From Tsukamurella pulmonis (GTDB lineage: Bacteria; Actinomycetota; Actinomycetes; Mycobacteriales; Mycobacteriaceae): 64,000 nucleotides of DNA. Position 1 is the first letter of the stretch. The number at the start of each line of letters is the position of its first letter. The translations under genes and the position numbers were made by a program. The DNA lies in NCBI RefSeq assembly GCF_900103175.1, contig NZ_FNLF01000002.1:3300136-3364135 (forward strand), read 5' to 3'. Positions 38,484 through 46,555 of the stretch are shown here, piece by piece. A model generated the notes under the pieces. That model was not told the DNA's origin, ran no database searches, and worked only from the letters and a program-made list of their open reading frames with translations.

Positions 38484-39755
38484 CTAGGCCCCGTCGGGTC
38501 GCGCCGGGAGCGAGGCGCGGACCGCGAAGCCCCCGCCCGCCGTCGGGGTCGCCGACAGCGTTCCCCCGACGGTGCGCGCCCGCTCGGCCATGCCCGGGAT
38601 GCCCTGGCCGAGGCCGGGGCCACCGAGGTCGGCGTCGGAGGTGCGCGGGCCGTTCTCGATGCTCAGGTTGAGCGTCCCGGCGTCGAGCGTGAGCGCGACG
38701 GTGATCGCGGCCCCCTGTGCGTGCCGGGTGGCGTTGGCGATGGACTCCTGCACGATCCGGTAGGCGACCAGTGCCGTGCTCTCCCCGATCGCCGACGGAT
38801 CGGGCAGGGGCAGGTACTCGACGACGACGCCGGCCGCGCGGGCTCCGTCGATGAGCTCGTCGACGCCGCCCAGCCCGGGGGCGGGCGCGAGCTCGGCGGA
38901 GGCGTCGTCGAGGCGGAGGACACCGAGCAGGGAGCGCACCTCGTTGAGCGCCTCGCGGGCCGAGACGGCGATTCCGTCGAACTCGGCGCGGGCGCGCTCG
39001 GAGACGTCGGGCACGCGGTACTGCGCGGTCTGCGCCTGCACCACCACCAGCGACATCCGGTGCGCGACGATGTCGTGCAGGTCGCGGGCGATGCGGGTGC
39101 GCTCCTCGAGAATGGCGCGCCGCCCGCGCTCGAGCTCGCTGACCTCGGTCTGCTCCTCGAGCTGCGAACGGGACTGCAGCGCGAGCCGCAGCAGCAGGGA
39201 GACCGCGAGCGCGACGCCGAGCCCCGCGACCCAGCCGCCGCCGGTCCCCGGCTCCGCGTTCACCCAGAACAGCAGGGACGAGGCCACCCAGACGACGATG
39301 GCGTCGAGCGGCTTCGCACGCAGGAAGACCATGACGGTGGAGACGAGCATCGCGATGATGAGCGAGACCTGCCAGTTCCAGTTCCAGTCGTTCTTGGGGG
39401 TGAACCAGAAGAACATCGGGAAGACCGCGGCGGTCGCGGCGATGATCCCCCACGCGAGCCGGGGATGCGCCCACACCAGGGCGAGCGGCAGCACCGACAG
39501 GCCGCTGAAGATGGGCAGGAAGATCGCCGGGACGGTGAACTGCTCGTTGAGCGTGGGCCAGGCGACCGCCCACATGATCAGTGCGACGATCAGGAACAGC
39601 CAGTTGATCTTGCGGGACAAGAAGGTGCCCAGCGGGGTGTCGTGCAGGGTGCCGTTCGGGTCGGCGATGTGCAGTGCGCTCTGCTGATCCAGGTACCGTC
39701 CGGCGCGCACCGCGGCGCGGCCGAACCGCTCGATCCTGTTCGTGGTCGTCCTCAT
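38484..39755 (-). CDS. Sensor histidine kinase, NarL-partner type (HisKA_3)
   Basis: 423 residues. Residues 45-195 contain about six hydrophobic segments forming a membrane sensor. The phospho-acceptor His is in RIARDLHDIVAHRMSLVV near residue 237. The ATP-binding domain has an N-box QESIANATRHA and the glycine loops GGPGLGQGIPGM. The signal is unknown. The start ATG 39755 follows TAGCGT by 8 nt. It is divergent from the secreted phospholipase A2 gene. Confidence 0.9.
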   Translation of the reverse strand: MRTTTNRIERFGRAAVRAGRYLDQQSALHIADPNGTLHDTPLGTFLSRKINWLFLIVALIMWAVAWPTLNEQFTVPAIFLPIFSGLSVLPLALVWAHPRLAWGIIAATAAVFPMFFWFTPKNDWNWNWQVSLIIAMLVSTVMVFLRAKPLDAIVVWVASSLLFWVNAEPGTGGGWVAGLGVALAVSLLLRLALQSRSQLEEQTEVSELERGRRAILEERTRIARDLHDIVAHRMSLVVVQAQTAQYRVPDVSERARAEFDGIAVSAREALNEVRSLLGVLRLDDASAELAPAPGLGGVDELIDGARAAGVVVEYLPLPDPSAIGESTALVAYRIVQESIANATRHAQGAAITVALTLDAGTLNLSIENGPRTSDADLGGPGLGQGIPGMAERARTVGGTLSATPTAGGGFAVRASLPARPDGA

Positions 39756-39763
39756 GGAAGGCA

Positions 39764-39769
39764 ACGCTA
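39764..39769 (-). promoter_or_regulatory. -10 hexamer of the histidine kinase gene
   Basis: TAGCGT on the minus strand, 8 nt before ATG 39755. Confidence 0.4.
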
Positions 39770-39854
39770 GGGGTGTCCCGCGCCCGCCGTCCTCACCCGT
39801 TCGGGTGATATCGAACCACTCGCGCAGCCGATCCGGCCGCCGGTCCGGCGTTCC

Positions 39855-39860
39855 TAGCGT
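39855..39860 (+). promoter_or_regulatory. -10 hexamer of the phospholipase A2 gene (leaderless)
   Basis: TAGCGT, 7 nt before ATG 39868. Confidence 0.45.
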
Positions 39861-39867
39861 CGCTGCC

Positions 39868-40431
39868 ATGAAACGTCGTATGCTCGCCGCCGCAGCCGTC
39901 CTCGCCGTTCCCCTGTCCTTCGGGCTCCCCCTCCCCGTCGCAGCCGGCGACGCCGCCGCGCGCGAGGACGTCGCCTCCGCGGCGGCCGTCCGCGCGATCA
40001 CCGACCCGGCGCTCGATGCCGCCGCCCAGGTACGGTCCGTTCCGCGCACCCTCGGGTACGCGGCCGCGATCGGGCCCGGGTACGCGGTCAATCCGCACGG
40101 TGAGTGCTCGTCGGTGGTGCGGCTGCCCGCCGACTTCGACGCGCCCTGCAAGGCGCACGATCTGGGCTACGACCTGCTGCGGCACGCCGACTCCTCGGGC
40201 CACCCGCTCGACGGATGGGCGCGCCGGCGGATCGACGACGCCTTCGCCGAGCGGCTCGCCGCAGCGTGCGCCGCGCGGCCGGTCGGCCAGCGGCGCCACT
40301 GCACGGAGGTGGCCGGGCTGACCGTGATGGCGGTGCGCGCCAACACCTGGCGCCAGCACGACGGTCCGCCGCGCGCCGAGTCGGTGCGCGAGCTGGTCAC
40401 CGGCTGGCTCACGGGCGGAGGCCGGCTGTGA
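39868..40431 (+). CDS. Secreted prokaryotic phospholipase A2
   Basis: 187 residues with a signal peptide (MKRRMLAAAAVLAVPLSFG, cleavage near VAAGDA). The catalytic His-Asp pair is in DAPCKAHDLGYDLLRH near residue 96, the signature of the bacterial PLA2 family known from Streptomyces, with disulfide cysteines on either side. Expected to release fatty acid from the sn-2 position of phospholipids outside the cell, with Ca2+. Its TGA overlaps the GTG of the membrane hydrolase gene. Confidence 0.82.
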   Translation: MKRRMLAAAAVLAVPLSFGLPLPVAAGDAAAREDVASAAAVRAITDPALDAAAQVRSVPRTLGYAAAIGPGYAVNPHGECSSVVRLPADFDAPCKAHDLGYDLLRHADSSGHPLDGWARRRIDDAFAERLAAACAARPVGQRRHCTEVAGLTVMAVRANTWRQHDGPPRAESVRELVTGWLTGGGRL

Positions 40432-41624
40432 TCGCCCGGCGGCGTCCCCGCGGCGGCGTCCTCACCGGATACGCGGTCGGGGTGGCATGCGCATTGTTCC
40501 CGAACCAGTTGCCGCGCAGCGTGATGATGCAGATCGCGGTGTGCGTTCTGTTCGGGGCGATCGGCGCGCTCGCGGGGTGGCTGATCGTGCGGCGCCGCCC
40601 CCGGACCGACGGCGGCGGCCGCCTGCCGGCGTATCTCGGCTCGGCCGCGCTGGCCGGATGGGTGCTGTGGCAGAACCATCTCCGGGTGGCCGCGGGCGTG
40701 GATCCGGTGGGGCCGCTGGGCTTCGCGGCGCTCGTGGGAGCGGTCGTCGCGGTTCCCATCGTCGTCGCCGCGCTGTGGCCGGTGCGGGCGCGGGCCACTG
40801 CGGCGGCGGTGGCCGCATCGGCAGTGCTCGCCGGGATCGCCTGGCCCGCCACGGCATCCTCCGAGGAGTCGGCGTCGTACGCGCAGCGGTTCGCGGGCAT
40901 CGCCTCGGCGACACCGGGGGTGCGTGCGTACGCCGCGCTCGGCGACGGCGCCTCCCCCGCCGCCCGGGCCGCGGTGGCGGTGGAGCGGCTCATCGCCGGC
41001 GGCGGGCTCAGCCGTCGTGTGGTGGTGGTCGCGGTGCCGACCGGATCGGGCTGGGTGGACCCGCACTTCGTCCGCGGGGTCGAGGAGGCGCTGCACGGCG
41101 ACAGCGCGATCGTCGCGATGCAGTACACCGAGATGCCGAGCTGGCAGTCGTTCGTCCTGCACCGCGACGCGGCCGCCGCGAGCACCGCCGCTCTGATCGA
41201 CGAACTGCACCGCCGGGCACCGTCGACGCCGGTCCGGGTGTACGGACAGAGCCTGGGGACCGTGGGCGTGCACGCGGCGGCGCGCCGGGCGGCGCAGCTG
41301 AAGGCACCGCTGCGGGCGACCCTGCAGGTGGGCACACCCGCGGGCGTGGCGATCGACGGTCCGGCGCAGCTCAACGCCTCCGATCCGGTGGGCATCTGGT
41401 CGCCGCGACTGCTGATCGCGCCGCCGGAGCGGGCCGCGACGGCGACCGGCCGGGCCACCCCGCGGCCGCCGTGGCTGCCCGTGCTCTCGTTCGTTCAGGC
41501 CACCGTCGACCTGCTGGGCGCGACCGCGCCGCCCCCCGGACTCGGGCACCGCTACGACGAGAGCCAGGGGACGCAGCTGGTGTCCGACCTCGTCGCCGGG
41601 CGGGACTTGTCCAGCGCGGCTTAA
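40428..41624 (+). CDS. Membrane-embedded alpha/beta hydrolase, Abhydrolase_9 (DUF2319) family
   Basis: 398 residues. The N-terminal 150 residues hold about four transmembrane helices. The C-terminal catalytic domain carries the nucleophile motif VYGQSLGTVG near residue 268, the typical QYTEMPSWQSFVLHRD segment, and a late GHRY histidine. The family is known mainly from actinobacteria and its substrate is unsettled; a lipid or ester at the membrane is likely. It is coupled by GTGA overlap to the phospholipase A2, suggesting a shared lipid-remodelling role. Confidence 0.75.
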   Translation: MIARRRPRGGVLTGYAVGVACALFPNQLPRSVMMQIAVCVLFGAIGALAGWLIVRRRPRTDGGGRLPAYLGSAALAGWVLWQNHLRVAAGVDPVGPLGFAALVGAVVAVPIVVAALWPVRARATAAAVAASAVLAGIAWPATASSEESASYAQRFAGIASATPGVRAYAALGDGASPAARAAVAVERLIAGGGLSRRVVVVAVPTGSGWVDPHFVRGVEEALHGDSAIVAMQYTEMPSWQSFVLHRDAAAASTAALIDELHRRAPSTPVRVYGQSLGTVGVHAAARRAAQLKAPLRATLQVGTPAGVAIDGPAQLNASDPVGIWSPRLLIAPPERAATATGRATPRPPWLPVLSFVQATVDLLGATAPPPGLGHRYDESQGTQLVSDLVAGRDLSSAA

Positions 41625-41626
41625 CC

Positions 41627-41641
41627 GGATACTTTGTATCC
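41627..41641. promoter_or_regulatory. Rrf2 operator candidate upstream of the Rrf2 gene
   Basis: GGATAC TTT GTATCC, a perfect 6-bp inverted repeat 17 bp before the Rrf2 start, extended by outer AACC/GGTT. A related site precedes the AhpD-like gene. Confidence 0.6.
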
Positions 41642-41657
41642 AGGTTAGGAGGTCGCG

Positions 41658-42137
41658 ATGCGGATGAGCGAGGGCGTCGAGTGGGCGGCGCACGTGTGCG
41701 TGCTGCTGCACTGGCTCGACGAGGGCGGCCTGACGCCGGTACCCGCCACCCGGCTCGCCGAGTCCTACGACCTCCCGGCGGCGTACCTGGGCAAGCAGGT
41801 GCAAGCCCTTGCGCGTGCCGGGATCACCGAGTCCCTCCCCGGGCGCCGGGGAGGGATCCGCCTCGCCCGCCCGGCCTCCGCCATCACCCTCATGGACGTG
41901 GTCACCGCCATCGAGGGCGGGACGCAAGCCTTCCCCTGCACCGAGATCCGGCAGCGCGGAATGAACGCCGGCAAGCCGCGCAGCGAGTTCGCCCAGCCCT
42001 GCGGCATCGCGCACGCCATGCGCGGCGCCGAACTGGCGTGGCGGCGCGAGTTGGCCGCGACCTCGATCGCCGACCTGGCCTCCTCCACGCCGACCCGGGC
42101 CGCCGACGCTGCCCGGCGCCACTTCGGCGGCACCTGA
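41658..42137 (+). CDS. Rrf2-family transcriptional regulator
   Basis: 159 residues with an N-terminal winged helix (VPATRLAESYDLPAAYLGKQVQALARAGI) and the wing GRRGGIRLARP. The C-terminal sensing loop keeps only two cysteines, FPCTEIR and QPCGIAH, spaced 22 residues apart. The classic [2Fe-2S] members have three closely spaced ones, so a thiol switch or altered cluster is more likely. AGGAGG lies before ATG 41658. It probably represses itself and the AhpD-like gene through two similar operators. Confidence 0.85.
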   Translation: MRMSEGVEWAAHVCVLLHWLDEGGLTPVPATRLAESYDLPAAYLGKQVQALARAGITESLPGRRGGIRLARPASAITLMDVVTAIEGGTQAFPCTEIRQRGMNAGKPRSEFAQPCGIAHAMRGAELAWRRELAATSIADLASSTPTRAADAARRHFGGT

Positions 42138-42180
42138 TCGCTCCAACCGAGCGCCCCGAGACCTCCGGGTTCCAAAACCT

Positions 42181-42195
42181 GGACATTTGATATCC
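42181..42195. promoter_or_regulatory. Rrf2 operator candidate upstream of the AhpD-like gene
   Basis: GGACATTTGATATCC matches the palindrome before the Rrf2 gene at 11 of 15 positions and lies 22 bp before the AhpD-like start. Confidence 0.5.
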
Positions 42196-42216
42196 ATTTA
42201 ACGAAAGGAGCGGACA

Positions 42217-42648
42217 ATGAGCCGCACACCCGGAGCAACGTCGTCACCCGAGACGTACAAGGCGCTGATCGCCCTCGACGGGCGCCTGGCGAAGTCGCTC
42301 GGCAAGGTCCTCTACGACGTCGTCAAGCTGCGCGCGTCCCAGATCAACGGGTGCGCCTACTGCGTGGACATGCACGCGAGCGACCTCGAGCGACTCGGCA
42401 TGCCGACCCGCACCATCCACGGCATCGCAGCCTGGGAGGAGAGCCCGTTCTTCGACGAGACCCAGCGCGTGGCACTGGCTTTCGTCGAGCGACTCACCGG
42501 CGGCATCGACGCCGTCGACGACGCGCTGTGGGACGAGGCCGGCCGGCTCCTCGGCGAGGAGCGCCGCACCGACCTCCTCGTCGCCGTCGGCACCATCAAC
42601 ACCTGGAACATGCTGGGCATCACCACCCACCTGCACCCGGCCCCGTAG
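42217..42648 (+). CDS. AhpD-like carboxymuconolactone decarboxylase-family protein
   Basis: 143-residue helical protein. It has the AhpD redox motif CAYCVDMHAS near residue 47: two cysteines two residues apart followed by the conserved His. This is the form of the family that acts as a peroxidase or thiol reductant, not a lactone decarboxylase. AAAGGAG lies before ATG 42217. It follows the Rrf2 gene and shares its operator, so it is a likely oxidative or electrophile stress response. Confidence 0.82.
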   Translation: MSRTPGATSSPETYKALIALDGRLAKSLGKVLYDVVKLRASQINGCAYCVDMHASDLERLGMPTRTIHGIAAWEESPFFDETQRVALAFVERLTGGIDAVDDALWDEAGRLLGEERRTDLLVAVGTINTWNMLGITTHLHPAP

Positions 42649-42692
42649 AACGGCCGCCACCGTCGATCCCCATCGTTCTGATCCCGCGCGCA

Positions 42693-42712
42693 TGACTTAA
42701 CAGCGTTAGCCC
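42693..42712 (+). repeat. Dispersed 20-bp repeat, left copy
   Basis: TGACTTAACAGCGTTAGCCC, identical to 4037-4056. The inverse copy at 44131-44150 matches at 17 of 20 positions. The two copies face each other around the DoxX-like and IS110 segment. Confidence 0.65.
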
Positions 42713-42733
42713 ATCCGCCGTCCTGGGACTTCT

Positions 42734-42774
42734 CCTGCATCGGTTGCTAGCTACTCGCCGGTAGTCGATGCAGG
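42734..42774. repeat. Inverted repeat in the 273-bp gap before the DoxX-like gene
   Basis: CCTGCATCG (42734-42742) and CGATGCAGG (42766-42774), with a nested CTAC/GTAG. The gap otherwise shows no gene. It may be an RNA structure or a mobile-element end. Confidence 0.4.
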
Positions 42775-42910
42775 GGACCGCGGCACCGGGTCGGTGCGAC
42801 GGTCCTATGTAAGTCAACAGGCGAGTCAGGCTCGCCGTAGGGCATGTTCTGGAGGCTCGGGGCGTCGAATGTCAGGGGATGACCGGATGTCGGGTGTAGC
42901 GGGCCCCTTC

Positions 42911-42916
42911 TATGGT
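42911..42916 (+). promoter_or_regulatory. -10 hexamer of the DoxX-like gene (leaderless)
   Basis: TATGGT, 6 nt before ATG 42923; it decides that start. Confidence 0.45.
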
Positions 42917-42922
42917 TGGCGT

Positions 42923-43396
42923 ATGGAATCTCTTGTCGTCCTGGGAGACCGTCTCTTCTTGGCTGTGACTGGCGCGCTACCGCTTCGTCTTGTGGTCTGG
43001 CCGGTGCGGGTGTTGCTCGCTGCCGCGTTCGTCCCGTCGGGAGCGAAGAAGGTTCTCGGTCAGCCGTTCACACAACTTCCGTCCTCCGATCCGGTCGGAG
43101 GTTTCTTCGCCCACCTTGAGGCAATGCCTTCCGTGTACTGGCTCGTCGGGATCAGTCAGCTCGTGGCCGCGGTGTTACTGCTGGTCCCGTGGCTGACGAT
43201 CGTCGGCGCTCTGATCTACCTGCCGGTTTCGATCGGGATCGTCGTGGTGACCTGGACTCTGCCATTCGAGAACACCCGCTTCATCACGGCAGGAATGCTG
43301 GTGGGAGTGGTCTTCTTACTCTGTTGGGAATGGCCCCGGCTGCGGTACCTATTGTTGCCGCGAGCCGTCCCCTCGGCGGCGGACCTCGCCCAGTAG
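42923..43396 (+). CDS. DoxX-like membrane protein
   Basis: 157 residues with four hydrophobic segments; the first reads LRLVVWPVRVLLAAAFVPSGAKKVLG, the typical opening of DoxX proteins. The function is unknown. An upstream in-frame ATG at 42794 would add 43 residues of non-hydrophobic sequence without a visible signal; ATG 42923 with its -10 hexamer is preferred. The last 48 bp overlap, on the other strand, the C-terminal coding remnant of an IS110 transposase, so the C-terminus may have been altered by the insertion. Base composition is less GC-rich than neighbours. Confidence 0.65.
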   Translation: MESLVVLGDRLFLAVTGALPLRLVVWPVRVLLAAAFVPSGAKKVLGQPFTQLPSSDPVGGFFAHLEAMPSVYWLVGISQLVAAVLLLVPWLTIVGALIYLPVSIGIVVVTWTLPFENTRFITAGMLVGVVFLLCWEWPRLRYLLLPRAVPSAADLAQ

Positions 43397-44045
43397 ATCC
43401 GCTCTGAGCGCGTTGTAGACCTCGCGCGCTATGAACCGCTCCAGGCAACGAGGACGTCTCGCTTGGAGAGTCCTTCTGCGCGGCGGCGTTCCATGTAAGC
43501 GATAGTTCTGGGGTCCCAGCGCAGGCGGATGACGGCGATCAGGTGCAGGGATCGGTTGGCTTGCCGGTCACCACCGCGGTGCAACCGCATTCGGTCGGTC
43601 CGGCCGGACGATGCGGGGATCGACGCGGCTCCGCACAGCACGGCGAAGGCGGAGTCGATGTGGACGCGTTCGATGTTCTCACCGGCGCTGATCAGGAACT
43701 GCGCGGCGTGAACGGTCCCGATGCCGATCTTCGAGGGCAATGTCGGGGCGGTCGCTGAACGAGTTGCTCGAGCTGCTCGTCCAGGGCCGCGACTTCGGTG
43801 TCCAGGTCGCCGATTCTGCATGCGAGGGTCCGCAGGGCCAGCTTCGCCGCGTGGGCCGGCTGTGAGAGCTTGTGCATGTCAGGGCGGAGGCGGCGGCACG
43901 CAGCGGCGCGGGTCTTCGCTCCCGGGCCGGCGGCGTTGATCTGTTGACGCAACTCGTCCGGTGCGGTGACCAGGAGATTCTGGATCTGAGTCTGCGCGGG
44001 TGGTGAGCCGCCCCGGACAGCGTCGACATGTCGCATCGAGGACAC
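43349..44045 (-). pseudogene. Degraded IS110-family transposase
   Basis: Three frames together give the C-terminal half of an IS110 transposase. Frame one (44045 to about 43745) has TQIQNLLVTAPDELR and LRTLACRIGDLDTEVAALDEQLEQL. Frame two (about 43745 to 43460) has SAFAVLCGAASIPASSGRTDR, LHRGGDRQANRSLH and RRRAEGLSKRDV, carrying the serine of the transposase_20 domain. Frame three (from 43447 to a stop at 43349) has CLERFIAREVYNALRADLLGE. The N-terminal RuvC-like DEDD domain is missing. Two frameshifts and the truncation mean it cannot move. Confidence 0.85.
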
Positions 44046-44109
44046 CCGTTCCGAGCACGATCACCCGCCTTCGCCGGCTACCCCGTGAGTAAGAAGCAGT
44101 CGACGCAGA

Positions 44110-44150
44110 CGTTTCCCCAGGAAGTATCCTGGGGAAACGCTGTTACGTCA
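44110..44150. repeat. Palindrome plus inverse copy of the 20-bp repeat
   Basis: CGTTTCCCCAGGA and its complement (44110-44122, 44127-44139) form a perfect 13-bp stem with a 4-base loop. The right arm runs into 44131-44150, the inverse copy of the dispersed repeat. The hairpin lies 40 bp from the gatA stop codon and may end gatA transcription. Confidence 0.6.
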
Positions 44151-44189
44151 CGCGGGTAGGACCCACGGCCGCGCGCGGCGGCGTCGTCG

Positions 44190-45689
44190 TCAGGCGACGG
44201 GGCCGCGGGCGGCCTCGTACGCGGCGCCGACGCGGTAGAGCCGGTCGTCCGCCTGCGCGGGCGCCAGGATCTGCAGGCCGACGGGGAGCCCGTCGTCGTC
44301 CGACAGGCCCGACGGCACCGACATCCCGCAGTGGCCCGCGAGGTTGGTCGGCAGCGTGAACAGGTCGAACAGGTACATCGCCAGCGGGTCGCCGACCTTC
44401 TCCCCCAGCTTGAACGCCGTGGTGGGCGTGGTGGGCGAGACGATGACGTCCACGCTCTCGTAGGCGCGGGCGAAGTCCTCGGCCAGCAGGGTGCGCACCT
44501 TCTGCGCGCTGCCGTAGTAGGCGTCGTAGTAGCCCGAGCTCAGCGCGTAGGTGCCGATCATGATGCGCCGCTTGACCTCCGGGCCGAAGCCGGCCTCGCG
44601 GGTGAGCGCCATGACCTCCTCGGCGGAGTGCGTTCCGTCGTCGCCGACGCGCAGGCCGTAGCGCATGGCGTCGAACCGGGCGAGGTTCGAGGAGACCTCG
44701 GACGGCAGGATCAGGTAGTACGCGGCGAGCGAGTACTGCAGTGTGGGCAGCGACACCTCGACGGTCTCGGCGCCCAGATCGCGCAACTGCTGGACGGCCT
44801 TCTCGAAGCTCGCCTGCACGCCGGCCGCGGTGCCGTCGGCGCCGAACTCCTTGACCAGGCCCACGCGCACGCCCGTGAGGTCACCGCCGGCGCCCGCGCG
44901 GGCGGCCGCGACGACGTCGGGCACCGGTGCGTCGAGCGAGGTGGAGTCGAGGGGGTCGTGGCCGGCGATCACCTCGTGCAGCAGCGCCGTGTCGAGCACG
45001 GTGCGCGCGCACGGCCCGCCCTGATCGAGCGACGACGCGCAGGCCACCAGGCCGTAGCGGCTCACGGCGCCGTACGTCGGGCGCACGCCGACGGTGGCCG
45101 TCAGCGACGCGGGCTGGCGGATCGAGCCGCCCGTGTCGGTGCCGATGGCCAGCGGCGCCTCGTGCGAGGCGAGCGCCGCGGCGCTGCCGCCGCCCGAGCC
45201 GCCGGGCGTGCGGTCGGCCGCCCACGGGTTGCGGGTCACGCCGTAGGCCGAGTTCTCGGTCGAGCTGCCCATGGCGAACTCGTCCATGTTGGTCTTGCCG
45301 AGGATCGGGATCCCGGCGGCGCGGAGCTTGGCGGTCACCGTCGCGTCGTACGGGGAGGTCCAGCCCTCGAGGATCTTGGAGCCGCACGTGGTCGGGGCGT
45401 CGGTCGTGGTGAAGACGTCCTTGAGCGCCAGCGGGACGCCGGCGAGGGCGGACGCGGGCTGCTCGCCGCGGGCGCGGGCCTCGTCGACGGCGCGAGCGGC
45501 CGCGAGAGCCTGCTCGCCGGAGACGTGCAGGAAGGCGCCGAGCTCGCCGTCGACCTCGGCGATCCGGTCGAGGTGGGCCTGGGTCACCTCGACGGAGCTC
45601 AGGTCCCCGGCGGCGATCTTCGCGGCCAGGTCGGCGGCGGTGGCGCCGGTGATGTCGTTGGCGGCACGCAGAGCGCTGTTCTCAGACAC
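44190..45689 (-). CDS. gatA: Glu-tRNA(Gln)/Asp-tRNA(Asn) amidotransferase subunit A
   Basis: Glutaminase subunit of GatCAB, supplying ammonia for transamidation. 499 residues of the amidase-signature family. The Ser-cisSer-Lys triad is seen as the Lys in PLALKDVF near residue 78, the cis-Ser in [12 protein letters not shown] near residue 155, and the Ser in [12 protein letters not shown] near residue 178. The start is GTG 45689, which has GGAGG at a good distance; GTG 45695, overlapping the gatC stop, is an alternative. Confidence 0.95.
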   Translation of the reverse strand: MSENSALRAANDITGATAADLAAKIAAGDLSSVEVTQAHLDRIAEVDGELGAFLHVSGEQALAAARAVDEARARGEQPASALAGVPLALKDVFTTTDAPTTCGSKILEGWTSPYDATVTAKLRAAGIPILGKTNMDEFAMGSSTENSAYGVTRNPWAADRTPGGSGGGSAAALASHEAPLAIGTDTGGSIRQPASLTATVGVRPTYGAVSRYGLVACASSLDQGGPCARTVLDTALLHEVIAGHDPLDSTSLDAPVPDVVAAARAGAGGDLTGVRVGLVKEFGADGTAAGVQASFEKAVQQLRDLGAETVEVSLPTLQYSLAAYYLILPSEVSSNLARFDAMRYGLRVGDDGTHSAEEVMALTREAGFGPEVKRRIMIGTYALSSGYYDAYYGSAQKVRTLLAEDFARAYESVDVIVSPTTPTTAFKLGEKVGDPLAMYLFDLFTLPTNLAGHCGMSVPSGLSDDDGLPVGLQILAPAQADDRLYRVGAAYEAARGPVA

Positions 45690-45691
45690 GG

Positions 45692-45988
45692 TCACTCCTC
45701 CCCCAGGATGCGCGGAACCGCGAAGCGGTCGCCCTCGCGGCTCGGGGCACCCGAGAGCGCCTGCTCCGGCGTCAGGCATCCCGTCGGGACGTCGGCGCGG
45801 TTGACGTTGACGTTGCCGACCGGCAGCGTCAGCGGTGCGACGTCGGCGTCGCCCAGCTCGGTCACCACCTTCACGTGCTCGAGGATCGAATCGAGCTGCG
45901 TGGCGAAGACGTCGAGCTCTTCGTCGGTGACGGCGAGGCGCGACAGGCGCGCCAGGTGGGCGACCTCGTCCCGGGAGATGGCAGACAT
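45692..45988 (-). CDS. gatC: Glu-tRNA(Gln)/Asp-tRNA(Asn) amidotransferase subunit C
   Basis: Small subunit that stabilises the GatA-GatB interface. 98 residues, the usual length; the opening [22 protein letters not shown] is characteristic. It is immediately upstream of gatA. ATG 45988 follows TAGGAT by 7 nt, indicating a leaderless message for the gatC-gatA operon. Confidence 0.94.
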   Translation of the reverse strand: MSAISRDEVAHLARLSRLAVTDEELDVFATQLDSILEHVKVVTELGDADVAPLTLPVGNVNVNRADVPTGCLTPEQALSGAPSREGDRFAVPRILGEE

Positions 45989-45995
45989 GTCTGCA

Positions 45996-46001
45996 ATCCT
46001 A
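45996..46001 (-). promoter_or_regulatory. -10 hexamer of gatC-gatA (leaderless)
   Basis: TAGGAT on the minus strand, 7 nt before ATG 45988. Confidence 0.5.
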
Positions 46002-46009
46002 GGCGGCGT

Positions 46010-46555
46010 TCAGGCGCGCGGCCCCACCACCCGGTAGCGGCCGCAGAGGAAGGCCTTGTTGCGCGCCCATTCGACGAGCTCGAAGTCGAAGGCACGCGGG
46101 AACAGCGGCCGCCCGGAGCCGACGGTGGCGGGCGCGTAGCTGATCACCACCTCCTCGAGCATGCCCGCCTCGGCGAATTGCGCGGCGAGGTCGCCGCCGC
46201 CGACCACCCACACGCCCTTGTCCCCCGCCGCCTCCTCGATCGTCGCGCGGAGCTCGGCCGGAGTGCCCGCCACGAACCGCACGCCGGGGTGGATGGGGGC
46301 GAGCTCACGGTGGGTGAAGACGAACACCGGGTAGTCGGCGTAGTACCAGGGCTCGTCGCCGGCCCGCACGCGATCGACCACCCACTGATAGGTGGTGTAG
46401 CCCATCACGATCGCGCCGACGCCCTTCATGTAGTCCTCGATGCTCATCGGCCCGCCGTCGTCGATCGGCTGGCTGAGCAGCCAGTCCAGGCTGTCGTTGG
46501 AGTCGGCGAGGAAGCCGTCGAGGGTGGACGCGGTGTAGTACGAGTAGGCGGTCAT
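46010..46555 (-). CDS. Dihydrofolate reductase-fold protein (RibD C-terminal-like)
   Basis: 181 residues of the RibD_C/DHFR-like superfamily. Typical segments are the opening YYTASTLDGFLADSNDSLDWL, the IVMGYTTYQWV nucleotide-region motif and VWVVGGGDLAAQFAEAGMLEEVVISYAPATVGSGRPLF. Such stand-alone proteins are probable NADPH-dependent reductases; the substrate is unknown. The ATG overlaps the stop of the AraC-type gene (ATGA), so the regulator and enzyme form one unit. Confidence 0.83.
   Translation of the reverse strand: MTAYSYYTASTLDGFLADSNDSLDWLLSQPIDDGGPMSIEDYMKGVGAIVMGYTTYQWVVDRVRAGDEPWYYADYPVFVFTHRELAPIHPGVRFVAGTPAELRATIEEAAGDKGVWVVGGGDLAAQFAEAGMLEEVVISYAPATVGSGRPLFPRAFDFELVEWARNKAFLCGRYRVVGPRA

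Noticed and set aside
43429-43821. A separate small gene of 130 codons
   Set aside because: It is the second frame of the broken IS110 transposase (RRAEGLSKRD, GGDRQANR) and not an independent gene.
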